10,191 bases of DNA from Saprospiraceae bacterium (GCA_014379065.1 JACMMM010000214.1:1-10191), one strand, 5' to 3'. Shown: positions 1 to 7,171, numbered from the stretch's first letter. The notes: generated from the letters alone by a model not told the origin. Numbers and translations: made by a program.

Positions 1-864
1 TACCGTGCCGTGCCAAAAGCAGCTCAATTCATAGGCGACAACCAAATCGAAATCAGCATCAACACGCTTTCCAACCAAAAAGCCAATTCCTACACGGCCA
101 TTTTCAGCGTCACACAGGCTGGAAAAACTACCGACGAGACCAATAGCTTGCTCAATACGCGTCTCGACGGATTGCTAGCCGACCTCAAAAATCTCGGCAT
201 CCCTGCGACCGATATTTATGTAGACATGGTCAATTTCCTCCCCAAATACGAGTACGATGTGAGCAAAAAACTGTTCTCCCGCAAGACGTACACCGAGATT
301 CCCAAGGGTTTCGAAATGCAGAAAAACATCCACATCCGCTATGCGGACCCGGCCCTGCTGGAGCGCATTGTTACCGCTGCCGCCCGACAAGAAATTTATG
401 ACATTGTCAAAGTAGATTATTTTGTCAAGGACTCAGAAGGTATTTATTCGGAGCTTCGGAAAACCACTTTCCAATACCTTCAAACCATTAAGAGTCAATA
501 CAAAACGCTCGGAATCCGCCTCGATTCAGCCTACGTCGTCAGCGCCGAAAATGCCTGGGTGGCTTACCCCATCAACCGCTACGAAAGTTACCAGGCCTTT
601 AGCACACAGCGTCTCGACATAGACGAAAACAGCAAGGTGAACTCCGCCGACAAGATCACTTCGCGCTTTTACAATGCCGTGCCTGCCAACGACTACGACA
701 TTGTCATCAATCCCGAAATATTAGAGCCCGCTGTACAATTTTCTTACAACCTCGTGGTGCGCTTCAGCCTTCCTGAGCGTGTGCCTGCTGAAAAAACCGT
801 GGTGAAAAAGGAATTTCTGCTGGTCACGCCCAATGGCGAAGTCAAGACTTTGAAAATTGAATGA
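1..864 (+). CDS. SIMPL-domain (DUF541) protein, 5' truncated by the window
   Basis: The reading frame is open from the first base, and the GTG at 10 is preceded by in-frame sense codons (Tyr-Arg-Ala). The real start is therefore probably upstream and this is a partial gene of about 287 visible codons ending in TGA. The pattern fits the SIMPL/DUF541 family: an N-terminal strand (QIEISINTLS), a helix with an 'LGIPATDI' turn followed by aromatic-rich strands (LPKYEYD), then a long helix ending 'LGIRLDSAY' near residues 165-180. Family members are usually periplasmic or envelope proteins of poorly defined function; some are linked to stress or outer-membrane integrity. Any signal peptide would lie outside the window. 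After the stop there is no gene until asnS, only a large inverted repeat. The family call is from recalled pattern, not a search. Confidence 0.72.
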   Translation, partial: YRAVPKAAQFIGDNQIEISINTLSNQKANSYTAIFSVTQAGKTTDETNSLLNTRLDGLLADLKNLGIPATDIYVDMVNFLPKYEYDVSKKLFSRKTYTEIPKGFEMQKNIHIRYADPALLERIVTAAARQEIYDIVKVDYFVKDSEGIYSELRKTTFQYLQTIKSQYKTLGIRLDSAYVVSAENAWVAYPINRYESYQAFSTQRLDIDENSKVNSADKITSRFYNAVPANDYDIVINPEILEPAVQFSYNLVVRFSLPERVPAEKTVVKKEFLLVTPNGEVKTLKIE

Positions 865-958
865 CATCCTTTCAGAATCCCGGTTTTAGCCTACTTTTGC
901 GGCTCTTTTTCAAAAACATTTCGTGTTTTTCCGAGTACACAGCAAACAGAGCATATAA

Positions 959-1038
959 AAAACACTAAGGGACTAAGAGACACTAAGGGTTTTACTCCTG
1001 AACAAATGCCTTAGTGTCTCTTAGTCCCTTAGTGTTTT
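959..1038. repeat. 30-bp perfect inverted repeat between the SIMPL gene and asnS
   Basis: Arms at 959-988 and 1009-1038 are perfect reverse complements of 30 bp, separated by a 20-nt loop (989-1008). Each arm is itself made of a short word repeated with variation (CACTAAGGG, ACTAAGAGA, CACTAAGG). The element fills much of the 222-bp gap between the two genes. As RNA it would form a very stable hairpin and could end transcription of the SIMPL gene. However, no U-run directly follows the stem in the rightward direction (AAAATTTATTTT follows), so a terminator role is only possible. A weak promoter-like TTATTTTG at 1044-1051 lies just beyond the right arm and could serve asnS. Confidence 0.9.
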
Positions 1039-1086
1039 AAAATTTATTTTGTGTTACACCCAGAATGACACACCTTCCGCAATAGC

Positions 1087-2535
1087 ATGAAACGCACAAA
1101 AATCGCCGAACTCCTCCGCACCGAGCCTGTCGGAACCCAAGTCATCATAAAAGGCTGGGTCAAAGCCTTTCGCAACAACCAGTTCATCGCCCTCAACGAC
1201 GGCTCCACGTCCAATAACCTACAAGTGGTGGTGGATTTTGAAAACACGGACGAGGCCACGCTTGCCCGCATCAAATTCGGTGCTGCCATTTCTGCAACGG
1301 GTCTGCTGATCGAAAGTCAGGGCAAGGGTCAAAAAGTGGAAGTAAAAGCCACTCATATCGAAATTCTCGGCGACTGCAACCCTGATGAATTCCCGCTACA
1401 GCCAAAGAAGCAAAGCCTTGAATTTTTGCGCGAAAACGCTCACCTGCGTTTCCGCACCAATACATTTGCCGCCGTGTTCCGCATTCGCCATGCGCTGGCT
1501 TACGCTATTCACAAGTTCTTCAACGACAAGGGCTTTTACTACTTACACACGCCCGTAATTACGGCCAGCGATGCCGAAGGTGCAGGTGAAATGTTCCGGG
1601 TAACGACACTCGATTTGGGCAAACCACCCCGCACGGAATCGGGTGAAGTGGATTTTTCAAAAGACTTTTTTGGTCGCAGTACCAACCTCACGGTGTCGGG
1701 TCAGTTGGAGGGAGAGTTGGCCGCCATGGCACTCGGCGAAGTTTACACCTTCGGCCCCACCTTCCGCGCCGAAAATTCCAATACTACGCGCCACTTGGCC
1801 GAGTTCTGGATGATCGAGCCAGAGGTTGCCTTCAACGACCTGAATGACAACATGAACCTCGCGGAGGAGATGCTTCAGTACGTGATTGCTTACGCACTCG
1901 AGCATTGCGCCGACGATTTGAAAATTCTGGAAGAACGCCTCATTGAGGAGGAAAAAGCCAAACCCCAGGACCAACGGAGCGAGATGTCCCTAAGCGAAAA
2001 ACTGCGCTTTGTGATGGACAATGAGTTCGTTCGGTTGACCTATACCGAAGCCATTGACATCCTGAGAAACTCCACGCCGAACAAAAAAGGCAAATTCCAG
2101 TACCCCGTAGAAGGTTGGGGCACTGACCTCCAAAGCGAACACGAGCGGTATTTGGTGGAAAAGCATTTCAAAAAGCCTGTCATACTGACCAATTACCCCG
2201 CTGCCATCAAGGCGTTTTATATGCGCCAGGACGAACCTACGGAAGGCGTTCCCGGGCCAACCGTATCGGCCATGGACATCCTGTTCCCCGGTATCGGCGA
2301 GATCGTGGGCGGCTCACAGCGCGAAGAACGGTACGACCGGCTCGTGCAACGGATGGGCGAGATGAACATCCCGGAACATGAACTTTCCTGGTACCTTGAT
2401 ACCCGGCGTTTTGGCTCTGCACCCCATGCGGGTTTTGGACTTGGTTTTGAGCGACTTATATTGTTCGTAACGGGCATGACCAACATTCGAGACGTAATTG
2501 CGTTCCCAAGGTATCCGGGTAGCGCTGAATTCTGA
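1087..2535 (+). CDS. asnS: Asparagine--tRNA ligase (AsnRS)
   Basis: This cytoplasmic class IIb aminoacyl-tRNA synthetase charges tRNA-Asn with asparagine using ATP. The 482-residue product has the expected layout. An N-terminal OB-fold anticodon-binding domain (about 17-95, with 'IIKGWVKAFRNN') precedes the catalytic core. Motif 1 lies around 143-170 (FFNDKGF..HTPVITASDAEGAGEMF). Motif 2 is at 226-246 (FRAENSNTTRHLAEFW). Motif 3 is at about 449-463 (GFGLGFERLILFVTG, with the conserved Arg at 456). The C-terminus 'FPRYPGSAEF' is typical of AsnRS, and 'FRAENSNT' favours AsnRS over AspRS. An acidic/basic stretch around 275-305 resembles the insertion I recall in Bacteroidota AsnRS. The ATG at 1087 fits the family N-terminus; no convincing Shine-Dalgarno site precedes it. 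It appears intact and is a housekeeping gene. Confidence 0.97.
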   Translation: MKRTKIAELLRTEPVGTQVIIKGWVKAFRNNQFIALNDGSTSNNLQVVVDFENTDEATLARIKFGAAISATGLLIESQGKGQKVEVKATHIEILGDCNPDEFPLQPKKQSLEFLRENAHLRFRTNTFAAVFRIRHALAYAIHKFFNDKGFYYLHTPVITASDAEGAGEMFRVTTLDLGKPPRTESGEVDFSKDFFGRSTNLTVSGQLEGELAAMALGEVYTFGPTFRAENSNTTRHLAEFWMIEPEVAFNDLNDNMNLAEEMLQYVIAYALEHCADDLKILEERLIEEEKAKPQDQRSEMSLSEKLRFVMDNEFVRLTYTEAIDILRNSTPNKKGKFQYPVEGWGTDLQSEHERYLVEKHFKKPVILTNYPAAIKAFYMRQDEPTEGVPGPTVSAMDILFPGIGEIVGGSQREERYDRLVQRMGEMNIPEHELSWYLDTRRFGSAPHAGFGLGFERLILFVTGMTNIRDVIAFPRYPGSAEF

Positions 2536-2602
2536 GATTGTTGATTTGAGGATTCGGTGATTTGAACGTCATTTTGCTGGGCATCACAATTAAATCAAGG
2601 CC

Positions 2603-2893
2603 ATGTCAATTGTTCATTTTCAATGGTTTGCTGCACGTTGCCTACTGCTTACTGCCGCTGCTACTGCCTCTGCCCTCTTCCTGCTGTCATGCGGCTCCCA
2701 AAGCACACCCCTCGATGCCGATACACGCACCCGTATTGATTCCATCGCCAATGCGCAAATTGCTAAAGCACAAGTCGAACACGACAGCCTTTGCAAAGCC
2801 GCGCAAATTACCCAGTTGCCACATTTGGTGGATTCCATCAAGAAAATCCGCATACATGAAATTGAGGAGCAGTTGAAAACGGTACCGAAGTGA
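2603..2893 (+). CDS. Small lipoprotein of unknown function
   Basis: A 96-residue protein with a type II signal peptide: an N-terminal region with Arg12, a hydrophobic stretch at about 14-28, and a lipobox ending at Cys30 (FLLSC, then GSQS). It is predicted to be exported, lipidated on Cys30 and anchored in the envelope. The mature part is short, charged and probably helical (DTRTRIDSIANAQIAKAQ, then VDSIKKIRIHEIEEQL), with one further Cys at about 64. I recognise no domain. The start is the ATG at 2603, because it gives a complete signal peptide; an overlapping frame beginning at 2562 gives no coherent protein. It follows asnS by 67 bp. Its TGA stop (2891-2893) lies inside the left arm of the inverted repeat shared with the convergent gene. 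Confidence 0.72.
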   Translation: MSIVHFQWFAARCLLLTAAATASALFLLSCGSQSTPLDADTRTRIDSIANAQIAKAQVEHDSLCKAAQITQLPHLVDSIKKIRIHEIEEQLKTVPK

Positions 2894-2955
2894 TTGGTTA
2901 ATTGGTGATTGGTGGACTGGTGACTGGATGTACCAATCACCAATTAACCAATCAC
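2890..2955. repeat. 24-bp perfect inverted repeat covering both stop codons of a convergent gene pair
   Basis: Arms at 2890-2913 and 2932-2955 are perfect reverse complements of 24 bp around an 18-nt loop (2914-2931). They are built from an ATTGGT(GA/TA) word. The left arm contains the lipoprotein stop codon (TGA, 2891-2893). The right arm contains the last codons (Val-Ile-Gly) and the TAA stop (2944-2946) of the leftward dehydrogenase. Placement between convergent genes suits a bidirectional transcript-end hairpin, but no poly-U tract follows either arm. Confidence 0.9.
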
Positions 2956-4524
2956 CATAGCAGTTGCTCGCGCCACATTCTGCCCATCCATCGCCGCCGA
3001 AATAATCCCGCCTGCATAGCCCGCACCTTCTCCACAAGGGAAAAGCCCTTCCACTTCAGGGTGCATCAGCGTAGCGGGATCTCGGGGAATGCGCACGGGC
3101 GAACTCGTACGGCTCTCTGTGGCAACCACATTGGCTTCATTGGTGAGGAAGCCATGCATTTGACGGCCAAAATCGGCCAGGCCCTCGCGCAAACGCTTGT
3201 AAATGAAGCCCGGAAGCAATTCGTGAATCGGCGCAGGATACAATCCTGGGATGTACGAACTGCCGGGTAAATCCTTCGACATTTTTCCTGCTATGAAATC
3301 CGGAAGTCGCAGCGCCGGGCCTTTTTGCCCACCATCGCCTGCCGCAAAAAGCCGTTGTTCCACTTCGGCCTGCAATTCCATGGCCGCAAAAACACCGTGT
3401 TTGGCCCATGGTGCGAGATCTTCTGGCTCTACCGAAGTCACCATGCCCGAATTGGCAAAAGGCGAATCGCGGCGGCTCATGCTCATGCCGTTCACCACGA
3501 TTTCGCCAGGGGCCGTAGCAGAAGGCACAATCAATCCGCCGGGACACATGCAAAAGGAGAAAACGCCGCGACCGCCTACTTGGCACACCAAGCTGTAACT
3601 GGCCGCAGGGAGCTCATCTGAGCGTTGGTTTTGCTTGTACTGAATGCTGTCAATCAAGGGCTGCGGGTGTTCTACCCTGACGCCCAAGGCAAATGGTTTG
3701 GCTTCGATGCGGATGCCCTTGATATGGAGCAATCGGTAAATATCCCTTGCAGAGTGGCCAGTGGCAAGAATGACTGCGTCGGCAAGCCATTCCTGCGCAG
3801 GCGTCATTTCGGGTTTCGTGGTTTGGGTACGCACACCCAATACTTTCCCATCATTCAGGATGAGATCCATGACACATTGCTCAAAATGCACTTCACCGCC
3901 ATATTGCAGGATGGTTTGGCGGATGTTCTGCACCACAGCAGGTAGTTTGTTGGAGCCAATATGTGGGTGCGCTTCGGTGAGGATATCGCTTTTAGCCCCG
4001 TGCTCGACCAGAAGTTGCAGGGCTTTGTGCACATTGCCGCGCTTCAGAGAACGTGTGTACAATTTCCCATCGGAATAAGTGCCCGCCCCGCCTTCGCCGA
4101 AACAGTAATTGGAATGCGGATTGACCTCTCCAAATTGCTGGATGGCTCTCAAATCGCGGCGACGAAGTTGAACGTCCTTGCCCCGGTCGAGCACAATGGG
4201 CTGAATACCAAGTTCCAATAACTCTAACGCGGCAAAATATCCCGCCGGGCCGGCCCCTACAATGATCACCTTCTTCTTTCCGTCCACGGGACGAAAACCT
4301 TCTAGAATGGCAGGCTCTGGAATGAAAATTTCCCCCGGCCCAAACACTTCCACACGGACGCGAAACACGGGTTGGCGCGAGCGCGCATCCAGTGAAGATT
4401 TTAAAATTTCGAGGTGAGAGATCTGGTCGGGGCGAAGACCTGTTTGACGGGCGGTTTTTTGCCGGATCAGGTTTTGATCTTCGCGTTCGTGCGGAAGCAG
4501 CACGAGTTCAACTAATTGTGGCAT
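2944..4524 (-). CDS. FAD-dependent dehydrogenase of the COG2509 type
   Basis: A 526-residue soluble flavoprotein. After an N-terminal region of about 80 residues comes the FAD-binding Rossmann motif (GAGPAG, about 90-95, in 'KKVIIVGAGPAGYFAALELLELG'). A conserved 'CFGEGGAGTYSDGKLYTR' block follows (about 141-158), then a second dinucleotide-binding-like segment (about 248-260, 'DAVILATGHSARD'). The C-terminal FAD closure is 'GLFPCGEGAGYAGGI' (about 492-508). This combination matches the 'uncharacterized FAD-dependent dehydrogenase' family COG2509; the physiological substrate is unknown to me. The ATG at 4524 matches the usual N-terminus (MPQLVELVLLP). It runs convergent to the lipoprotein gene and ends inside a shared inverted repeat. 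Upstream it is separated from the next leftward gene by 148 bp of repeat-rich DNA, so it may be transcribed separately. It appears intact. Confidence 0.85.
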   Translation of the reverse strand: MPQLVELVLLPHEREDQNLIRQKTARQTGLRPDQISHLEILKSSLDARSRQPVFRVRVEVFGPGEIFIPEPAILEGFRPVDGKKKVIIVGAGPAGYFAALELLELGIQPIVLDRGKDVQLRRRDLRAIQQFGEVNPHSNYCFGEGGAGTYSDGKLYTRSLKRGNVHKALQLLVEHGAKSDILTEAHPHIGSNKLPAVVQNIRQTILQYGGEVHFEQCVMDLILNDGKVLGVRTQTTKPEMTPAQEWLADAVILATGHSARDIYRLLHIKGIRIEAKPFALGVRVEHPQPLIDSIQYKQNQRSDELPAASYSLVCQVGGRGVFSFCMCPGGLIVPSATAPGEIVVNGMSMSRRDSPFANSGMVTSVEPEDLAPWAKHGVFAAMELQAEVEQRLFAAGDGGQKGPALRLPDFIAGKMSKDLPGSSYIPGLYPAPIHELLPGFIYKRLREGLADFGRQMHGFLTNEANVVATESRTSSPVRIPRDPATLMHPEVEGLFPCGEGAGYAGGIISAAMDGQNVARATAMVIG

Positions 4525-4557
4525 TTGTGTCCCGTTTTTATCAGGAAATAAGACGTT

Positions 4558-4671
4558 GGATGTTGGACGCTGGATGTTGGACGTTGGACTTCGATTTCAT
4601 TTCAATGAAAACGGCTGAATAACATAGACATAATGGTGAGTCCAAAGTCCAATATCCAATATCCAAAGTCC
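4558..4671. repeat. Imperfect inverted repeat of TTGGA words between two leftward genes
   Basis: Arms at 4558-4590 and 4639-4671 pair at 26 of 33 positions, with a 48-nt centre (4591-4638). Each arm is a tandem of a 6-9-nt word such as GGATGTTGGACG on the left and its complement on the right. The left arm extends to about 4553 with one more unit. The element occupies most of the gap between the dehydrogenase start (4524) and the upstream gene's stop (4673-4675); the right arm ends one base from that stop. The centre holds a small perfect palindrome, TTCATTTCAATGAA. I see no terminator U-run. Confidence 0.8.
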
Positions 4672-4672
4672 G

Positions 4673-5110
4673 CTAGCCTCCCTTCCGCGTCAGTCTTTGC
4701 TTGTCGTCAGAAATGTAAAAGGTATCCGGCACAAAAATTTTGGTGACGGCAATTTCGAGGCACTTTTCGCCGTCAAGGCGTTTAATGGGTTCTCGTTTGA
4801 GGTTCTTGGTGAAAATCCTGACCTGTTTGGGGTTAGGGACTGAAGAAGAATCTGTCGCGAGGTTGTAACGCCCAATTTTGATAAGTTCCGCAAGTATTTC
4901 GCGCGAAGCATTCCAAATCTGAACGTTTGTTTCCACAAGAATCGAGTTGCCAGCCCATGGGAGCACATCATATTCACCTGCCACCTCAAATTGGACTGTT
5001 TTGGCAGAGTCCACCTCAAACACTTGATACATGGTACGTTCCATTTGGGCTTGGGCAGTGTGGTTGAAACCCAGGCAAAAAAGCAAACTAAGTAAAAGGG
5101 GCAGTTTCAT
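4673..5110 (-). CDS. Secreted protein of unknown function, paralogue of the gene at 5234-5671
   Basis: A 145-residue protein with a clear signal peptide (MKLPLLLSLLFCLGF, then an Ala-Gln-Ala-Gln cleavage region near residue 22). It is predicted to be periplasmic or exported. The mature part is mostly beta-strand-like and shares order and motifs with the next gene upstream: 'VQFEVAGEYDVLPWAGNSI', then 'LIKIGRYNLAT', then 'FVPDTFYI'. This layout recalls adhesin-like DUF4097 proteins, but I cannot assign the family firmly. The frame stays open to 5203; I chose the ATG at 5108-5110 because it starts the signal peptide, whereas the longer version would translate through an intrinsic terminator. 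The stop is TAG. The short C-terminus (DDKQRLTRKGG) differs from its paralogue. It probably has its own promoter in 5111-5154, though I found no convincing one. Confidence 0.75.
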   Translation of the reverse strand: MKLPLLLSLLFCLGFNHTAQAQMERTMYQVFEVDSAKTVQFEVAGEYDVLPWAGNSILVETNVQIWNASREILAELIKIGRYNLATDSSSVPNPKQVRIFTKNLKREPIKRLDGEKCLEIAVTKIFVPDTFYISDDKQRLTRKGG

Positions 5111-5154
5111 ATTCTTGAAATAATTTTGGGCAAAGGTCGGCGCAAGCAGCCAAA

Positions 5155-5188
5155 CAAAAAAATGCCCGAACGTAAACACGTTCGGGCA
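5155..5188 (-). terminator. Rho-independent terminator after the gene at 5234-5671
   Basis: Arms at 5163-5173 and 5178-5188 form a perfect 11-bp GC-rich stem (tgcccgaacgt) with a 4-nt loop. On the minus strand the stem is followed at once by seven Ts (5156-5162), then GTTT. This is the canonical intrinsic terminator form and is oriented to end the leftward transcript of the gene whose stop is at 5234. It separates the two paralogous genes transcriptionally and argues against the longer start of the downstream one. Confidence 0.88.
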
Positions 5189-5233
5189 CATTGTCAAATT
5201 CAATTATTAAGTAGAAAAACCAGGCATTAAACT

Positions 5234-5671
5234 TCATTTTTTGACATCGGCCAAGGCCGTAGGAGTAGGAGGGATCAATTGAATTTGCAAATCTTTTGGG
5301 ACAAAGACCACAAAATTGAGCGACTCCTTGAACTCTTGTCCTTTAACTTTTAATTGTTTCTGTAAATTGGGGGCGGTGATCACAAGCGCGTCGCCATCGG
5401 GCTTTGAAGCCAAGTTGTAGCGACCGATATTGGCAAGTTCGTTCAGCATTGGGCCATTGCCAGAAGGCAGGCTGACACTGATTTCAAACCGGATGCTGGG
5501 ATTGTCCCACACTTTCAGGTCAATGGTGCCGGGGAGTTCAAGCCTCAGCGTGCCTTTACCATCGGTGTTGAAAGCCTTGGTGAATGTTTTTCCTGCCGTC
5601 GTTTGGGCAGAAACGGAAACAGCCAAGGAGGCGATAAGGATGATTGCGAAAGTAAAGCGTTTAGTTGTCAT
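5234..5671 (-). CDS. Secreted protein of unknown function, paralogue of the gene at 4673-5110
   Basis: A 145-residue protein with a Sec-type signal peptide (MTTKRFTFAIILIASLAVSVSAQ, likely cleavage after Ala22), so it is predicted to be periplasmic or exported. The mature domain is strand-rich with 'LRLELPGTIDLKVWDNPSI', 'LNELANIGRYNLAS', 'ALVITAPNL' and 'LNFVVFVPKDLQIQL'. It ends in a Pro/Thr-rich tail (IPPTPTALADVKK). The strand spacing and the 'GTIDLKVWDNPSIRFE' opening resemble putative auto-transporter adhesin-like (DUF4097-type) domains, but this is a weak resemblance. Identical length and the shared IGRYNLA motif mark it as a tandem duplicate of the next gene downstream. An unusually good Shine-Dalgarno site (AGGAGG, 6 nt spacing), a candidate promoter and a strong terminator make it a likely monocistronic, well-expressed unit. 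Confidence 0.78.
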   Translation of the reverse strand: MTTKRFTFAIILIASLAVSVSAQTTAGKTFTKAFNTDGKGTLRLELPGTIDLKVWDNPSIRFEISVSLPSGNGPMLNELANIGRYNLASKPDGDALVITAPNLQKQLKVKGQEFKESLNFVVFVPKDLQIQLIPPTPTALADVKK

Positions 5672-5677
5672 GGCGAA

Positions 5678-5683
5678 CCTCCT
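5678..5683 (-). promoter_or_regulatory. Strong Shine-Dalgarno site for the gene starting at 5671
   Basis: On the minus strand AGGAGG ends 6 nt before the ATG at 5669-5671. It is a full anti-16S match, stands out because the other genes here lack a clear one, and fixes the start codon. Confidence 0.8.
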
Positions 5684-5696
5684 ATTTTTAATGGGT

Positions 5697-5727
5697 CAAA
5701 GTAAGACTTTTTAATTGGGAAAAGCAA
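5697..5727 (-). promoter_or_regulatory. Candidate Bacteroidota-type promoter for the gene starting at 5671
   Basis: On the minus strand TTACTTTG (5697-5704) matches the Bacteroidota -7 element TAnnTTTG at all but one fixed position. A TTG (5725-5727) lies 20 nt upstream, where the -33 element is expected. The implied transcript start is near 5690, giving a leader of under 20 nt that carries the AGGAGG site. This is a motif match only. Confidence 0.45.
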
Positions 5728-5885
5728 GTTTTCTGCAAACTATTTTTCATAATCATATACGCAATACCAAACCAGATGGTTTGGTGCAAGGACACTTTTT
5801 TTTAAAATATTTTTTCGAGAAATACTTGGAAACAAAAGGCAACCAGTCAGATAAAACGCCAAACCCATGCATAAACTCGGGACAA

Positions 5886-7160
5886 TCAATCTTCTCGCTC
5901 AAACTCGGGTCTCCGCTCCGCCAATTCGTCCACTGATACGACCTTGCGGTGTTCTGTGTGCTTGAAATATTTGTTCGGGCTGCGCATTTTAAACAGCCCC
6001 CTGAATTGCCGCAGCACAAATTTTGGCACCTGCCACACGGCGCGCAACACCTCAGGAGCTGCGTCATCCAAGCGCAGCGACCACAGGATATTGAGCGAAA
6101 AAATGATGATCGCCGCCATCAGCACTACGCTCCAAACGGGTGCGATGAAAAACGCCAAAACTACAAAGACGATGGCCAAACCCAATTGGATAAACATGGG
6201 CAACACAAGCGTGACGAATCCGAAATACAACTGGTTAAAATTTAACCCGAAAAACCCCCTTCGCAAGATGCCCAATGCATTGGGCATGTTTTGAAAATAG
6301 GAAAAAAGCCACCTGCTGCGTTGGGTTTCTACGGCCTCGCCGGTTTCTACCTTCTCGTCGTAGACGATGGCTTGGCGGGCATAAGCAATGCGTTCGCCGC
6401 GACGAAGCAAGAAGTTTTGGAGGATTTTGTCTTCCTGCAACATCTTCTTCCACTGGTGTTTGCCGAGATTGATATCGGGGCTGCCCAAGTAGGCTTTGTA
6501 AAGCGCTACCTCTGTGGCCATGCCCGAGCCACTTATAACCGCTGAGCCACCCAATCGGTACGGCACTTCGCGCTCGATGTAGTTTTTGTAATGTTCGCCC
6601 ATGCTGTCAAGTGCGGCATATGTGGTGTCGAGATTTTTGGCCAAGCGTTGACCTTGGATGCATCGAAATCCTCCATTGGCAAAGCGGTTTATCTCGGCTA
6701 AAAACTGGGGATGGGCAAGGTTGTCAGCATCAAAAACTGCGACAAAATCATGTGGGCCGCAGAAATTGTCTATGGCGTAAAGGAGGCTTTTGGCTTTTAG
6801 CCGCAAGGGCTCTGGGGGGCGCAAGGCTACAAAGCGTTTGTCAGAAATGTCAAAATCAAATTCAGGGCACTCATCGGCTACGAGGTAAATCGTTAGGTTT
6901 GGATGCGTTTGGCGCAGGAGAGATTCTACCAAGGGTCGAGCGATGGCGACATTGCGGTAGGCGGTGATGATGCAGGCGAAGTGGTGGTTGGTAGATTGGT
7001 GAGTGGTGAGTGGTGAGTGGTGAGTGGTGGTTGGTGAGTGGTGAGCGGTTTTCAATCCATGTGATTCACGACGAAATAATTGTACCAACAACACCGTGAC
7101 GAATGGGTACACGAGCTGAACTGTAAGAAGCAAGCAAATAAATGCGAAAAAGATCATCAT
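5886..7160 (-). CDS. Membrane GT2 glycosyltransferase with QxxRW motif
   Basis: A 424-residue inner-membrane family 2 glycosyltransferase. Layout: an N-terminal membrane helix (about 3-28), a cytosolic GT-A domain (about 61-290) and two membrane helices (about 311-338 and 341-361), then a basic cytosolic tail. Catalytic signatures are present: nucleotide-sugar/metal-binding DAD (144-146, in VAVFDADN), the acceptor-side ED (243-244, in LQEDKIL) and QRSRW (280-284). DxD, ED and QxxRW together are typical of processive synthase-like GT2 enzymes (cellulose, hyaluronan or poly-GlcNAc type); the sugar cannot be predicted and no PilZ domain is present. It is the last gene of the leftward polysaccharide cluster. 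Two adjacent ATGs (7160, 7157) can start it. Oddly, residues about 39-60, between the first helix and the catalytic domain, are a His/Ser/Pro/Thr linker encoded by a DNA tandem repeat. Confidence 0.88.
   Translation of the reverse strand: MMIFFAFICLLLTVQLVYPFVTVLLVQLFRRESHGLKTAHHSPTTTHHSPLTTHQSTNHHFACIITAYRNVAIARPLVESLLRQTHPNLTIYLVADECPEFDFDISDKRFVALRPPEPLRLKAKSLLYAIDNFCGPHDFVAVFDADNLAHPQFLAEINRFANGGFRCIQGQRLAKNLDTTYAALDSMGEHYKNYIEREVPYRLGGSAVISGSGMATEVALYKAYLGSPDINLGKHQWKKMLQEDKILQNFLLRRGERIAYARQAIVYDEKVETGEAVETQRSRWLFSYFQNMPNALGILRRGFFGLNFNQLYFGFVTLVLPMFIQLGLAIVFVVLAFFIAPVWSVVLMAAIIIFSLNILWSLRLDDAAPEVLRAVWQVPKFVLRQFRGLFKMRSPNKYFKHTEHRKVVSVDELAERRPEFERED
6998..7046. repeat. 7-nt tandem repeat (7 units) inside a glycosyltransferase gene
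   Basis: Seven head-to-tail copies of GGTGAGT run through 6998-7046; five are exact, one is GGTGGTT and the last is GGTGAGC. Looser copies extend left to about 6981. Three 7-nt units equal 21 nt, so the array stays open in the minus frame and encodes a 7-residue period of the type T-H-H-S-P-x-T. The word resembles that of the inverted repeat at 2890-2955. Confidence 0.9.
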
Positions 7161-7171
7161 AGTACAAGGAG

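Noticed and set aside
959..1038. T-box or riboswitch upstream of asnS
   Set aside because: The structure is a simple long symmetric hairpin of repeated words with no recognisable conserved riboswitch or T-box core, and such elements are not typical of this phylum.
1021..1051. Possible asnS promoter with TTATTTTG as the -7 element
   Set aside because: The -33 position reads only TTA and overlaps the inverted-repeat arm; too weak to list as a feature.
2536..2565. Short run of GATTTG-like words directly after the asnS stop, resembling one arm of a word repeat
   Set aside because: No matching complementary arm was found nearby and the units are few and irregular; it could be a remnant but cannot be supported.
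5111..5203. N-terminal extension of the gene at 4673-5110 to a start at 5203
   Set aside because: It would translate through a clear intrinsic terminator and bury the signal peptide; the ATG at 5110 is a better start.
5766..5785. 8-bp hairpin (accaaacc/ggtttggt) between the membrane GT2 stop and the upstream paralogue promoter
   Set aside because: The stem is weak and no T-run follows directly on either strand; the T-tract at about 5802-5809 is too far away. Not called as a terminator.
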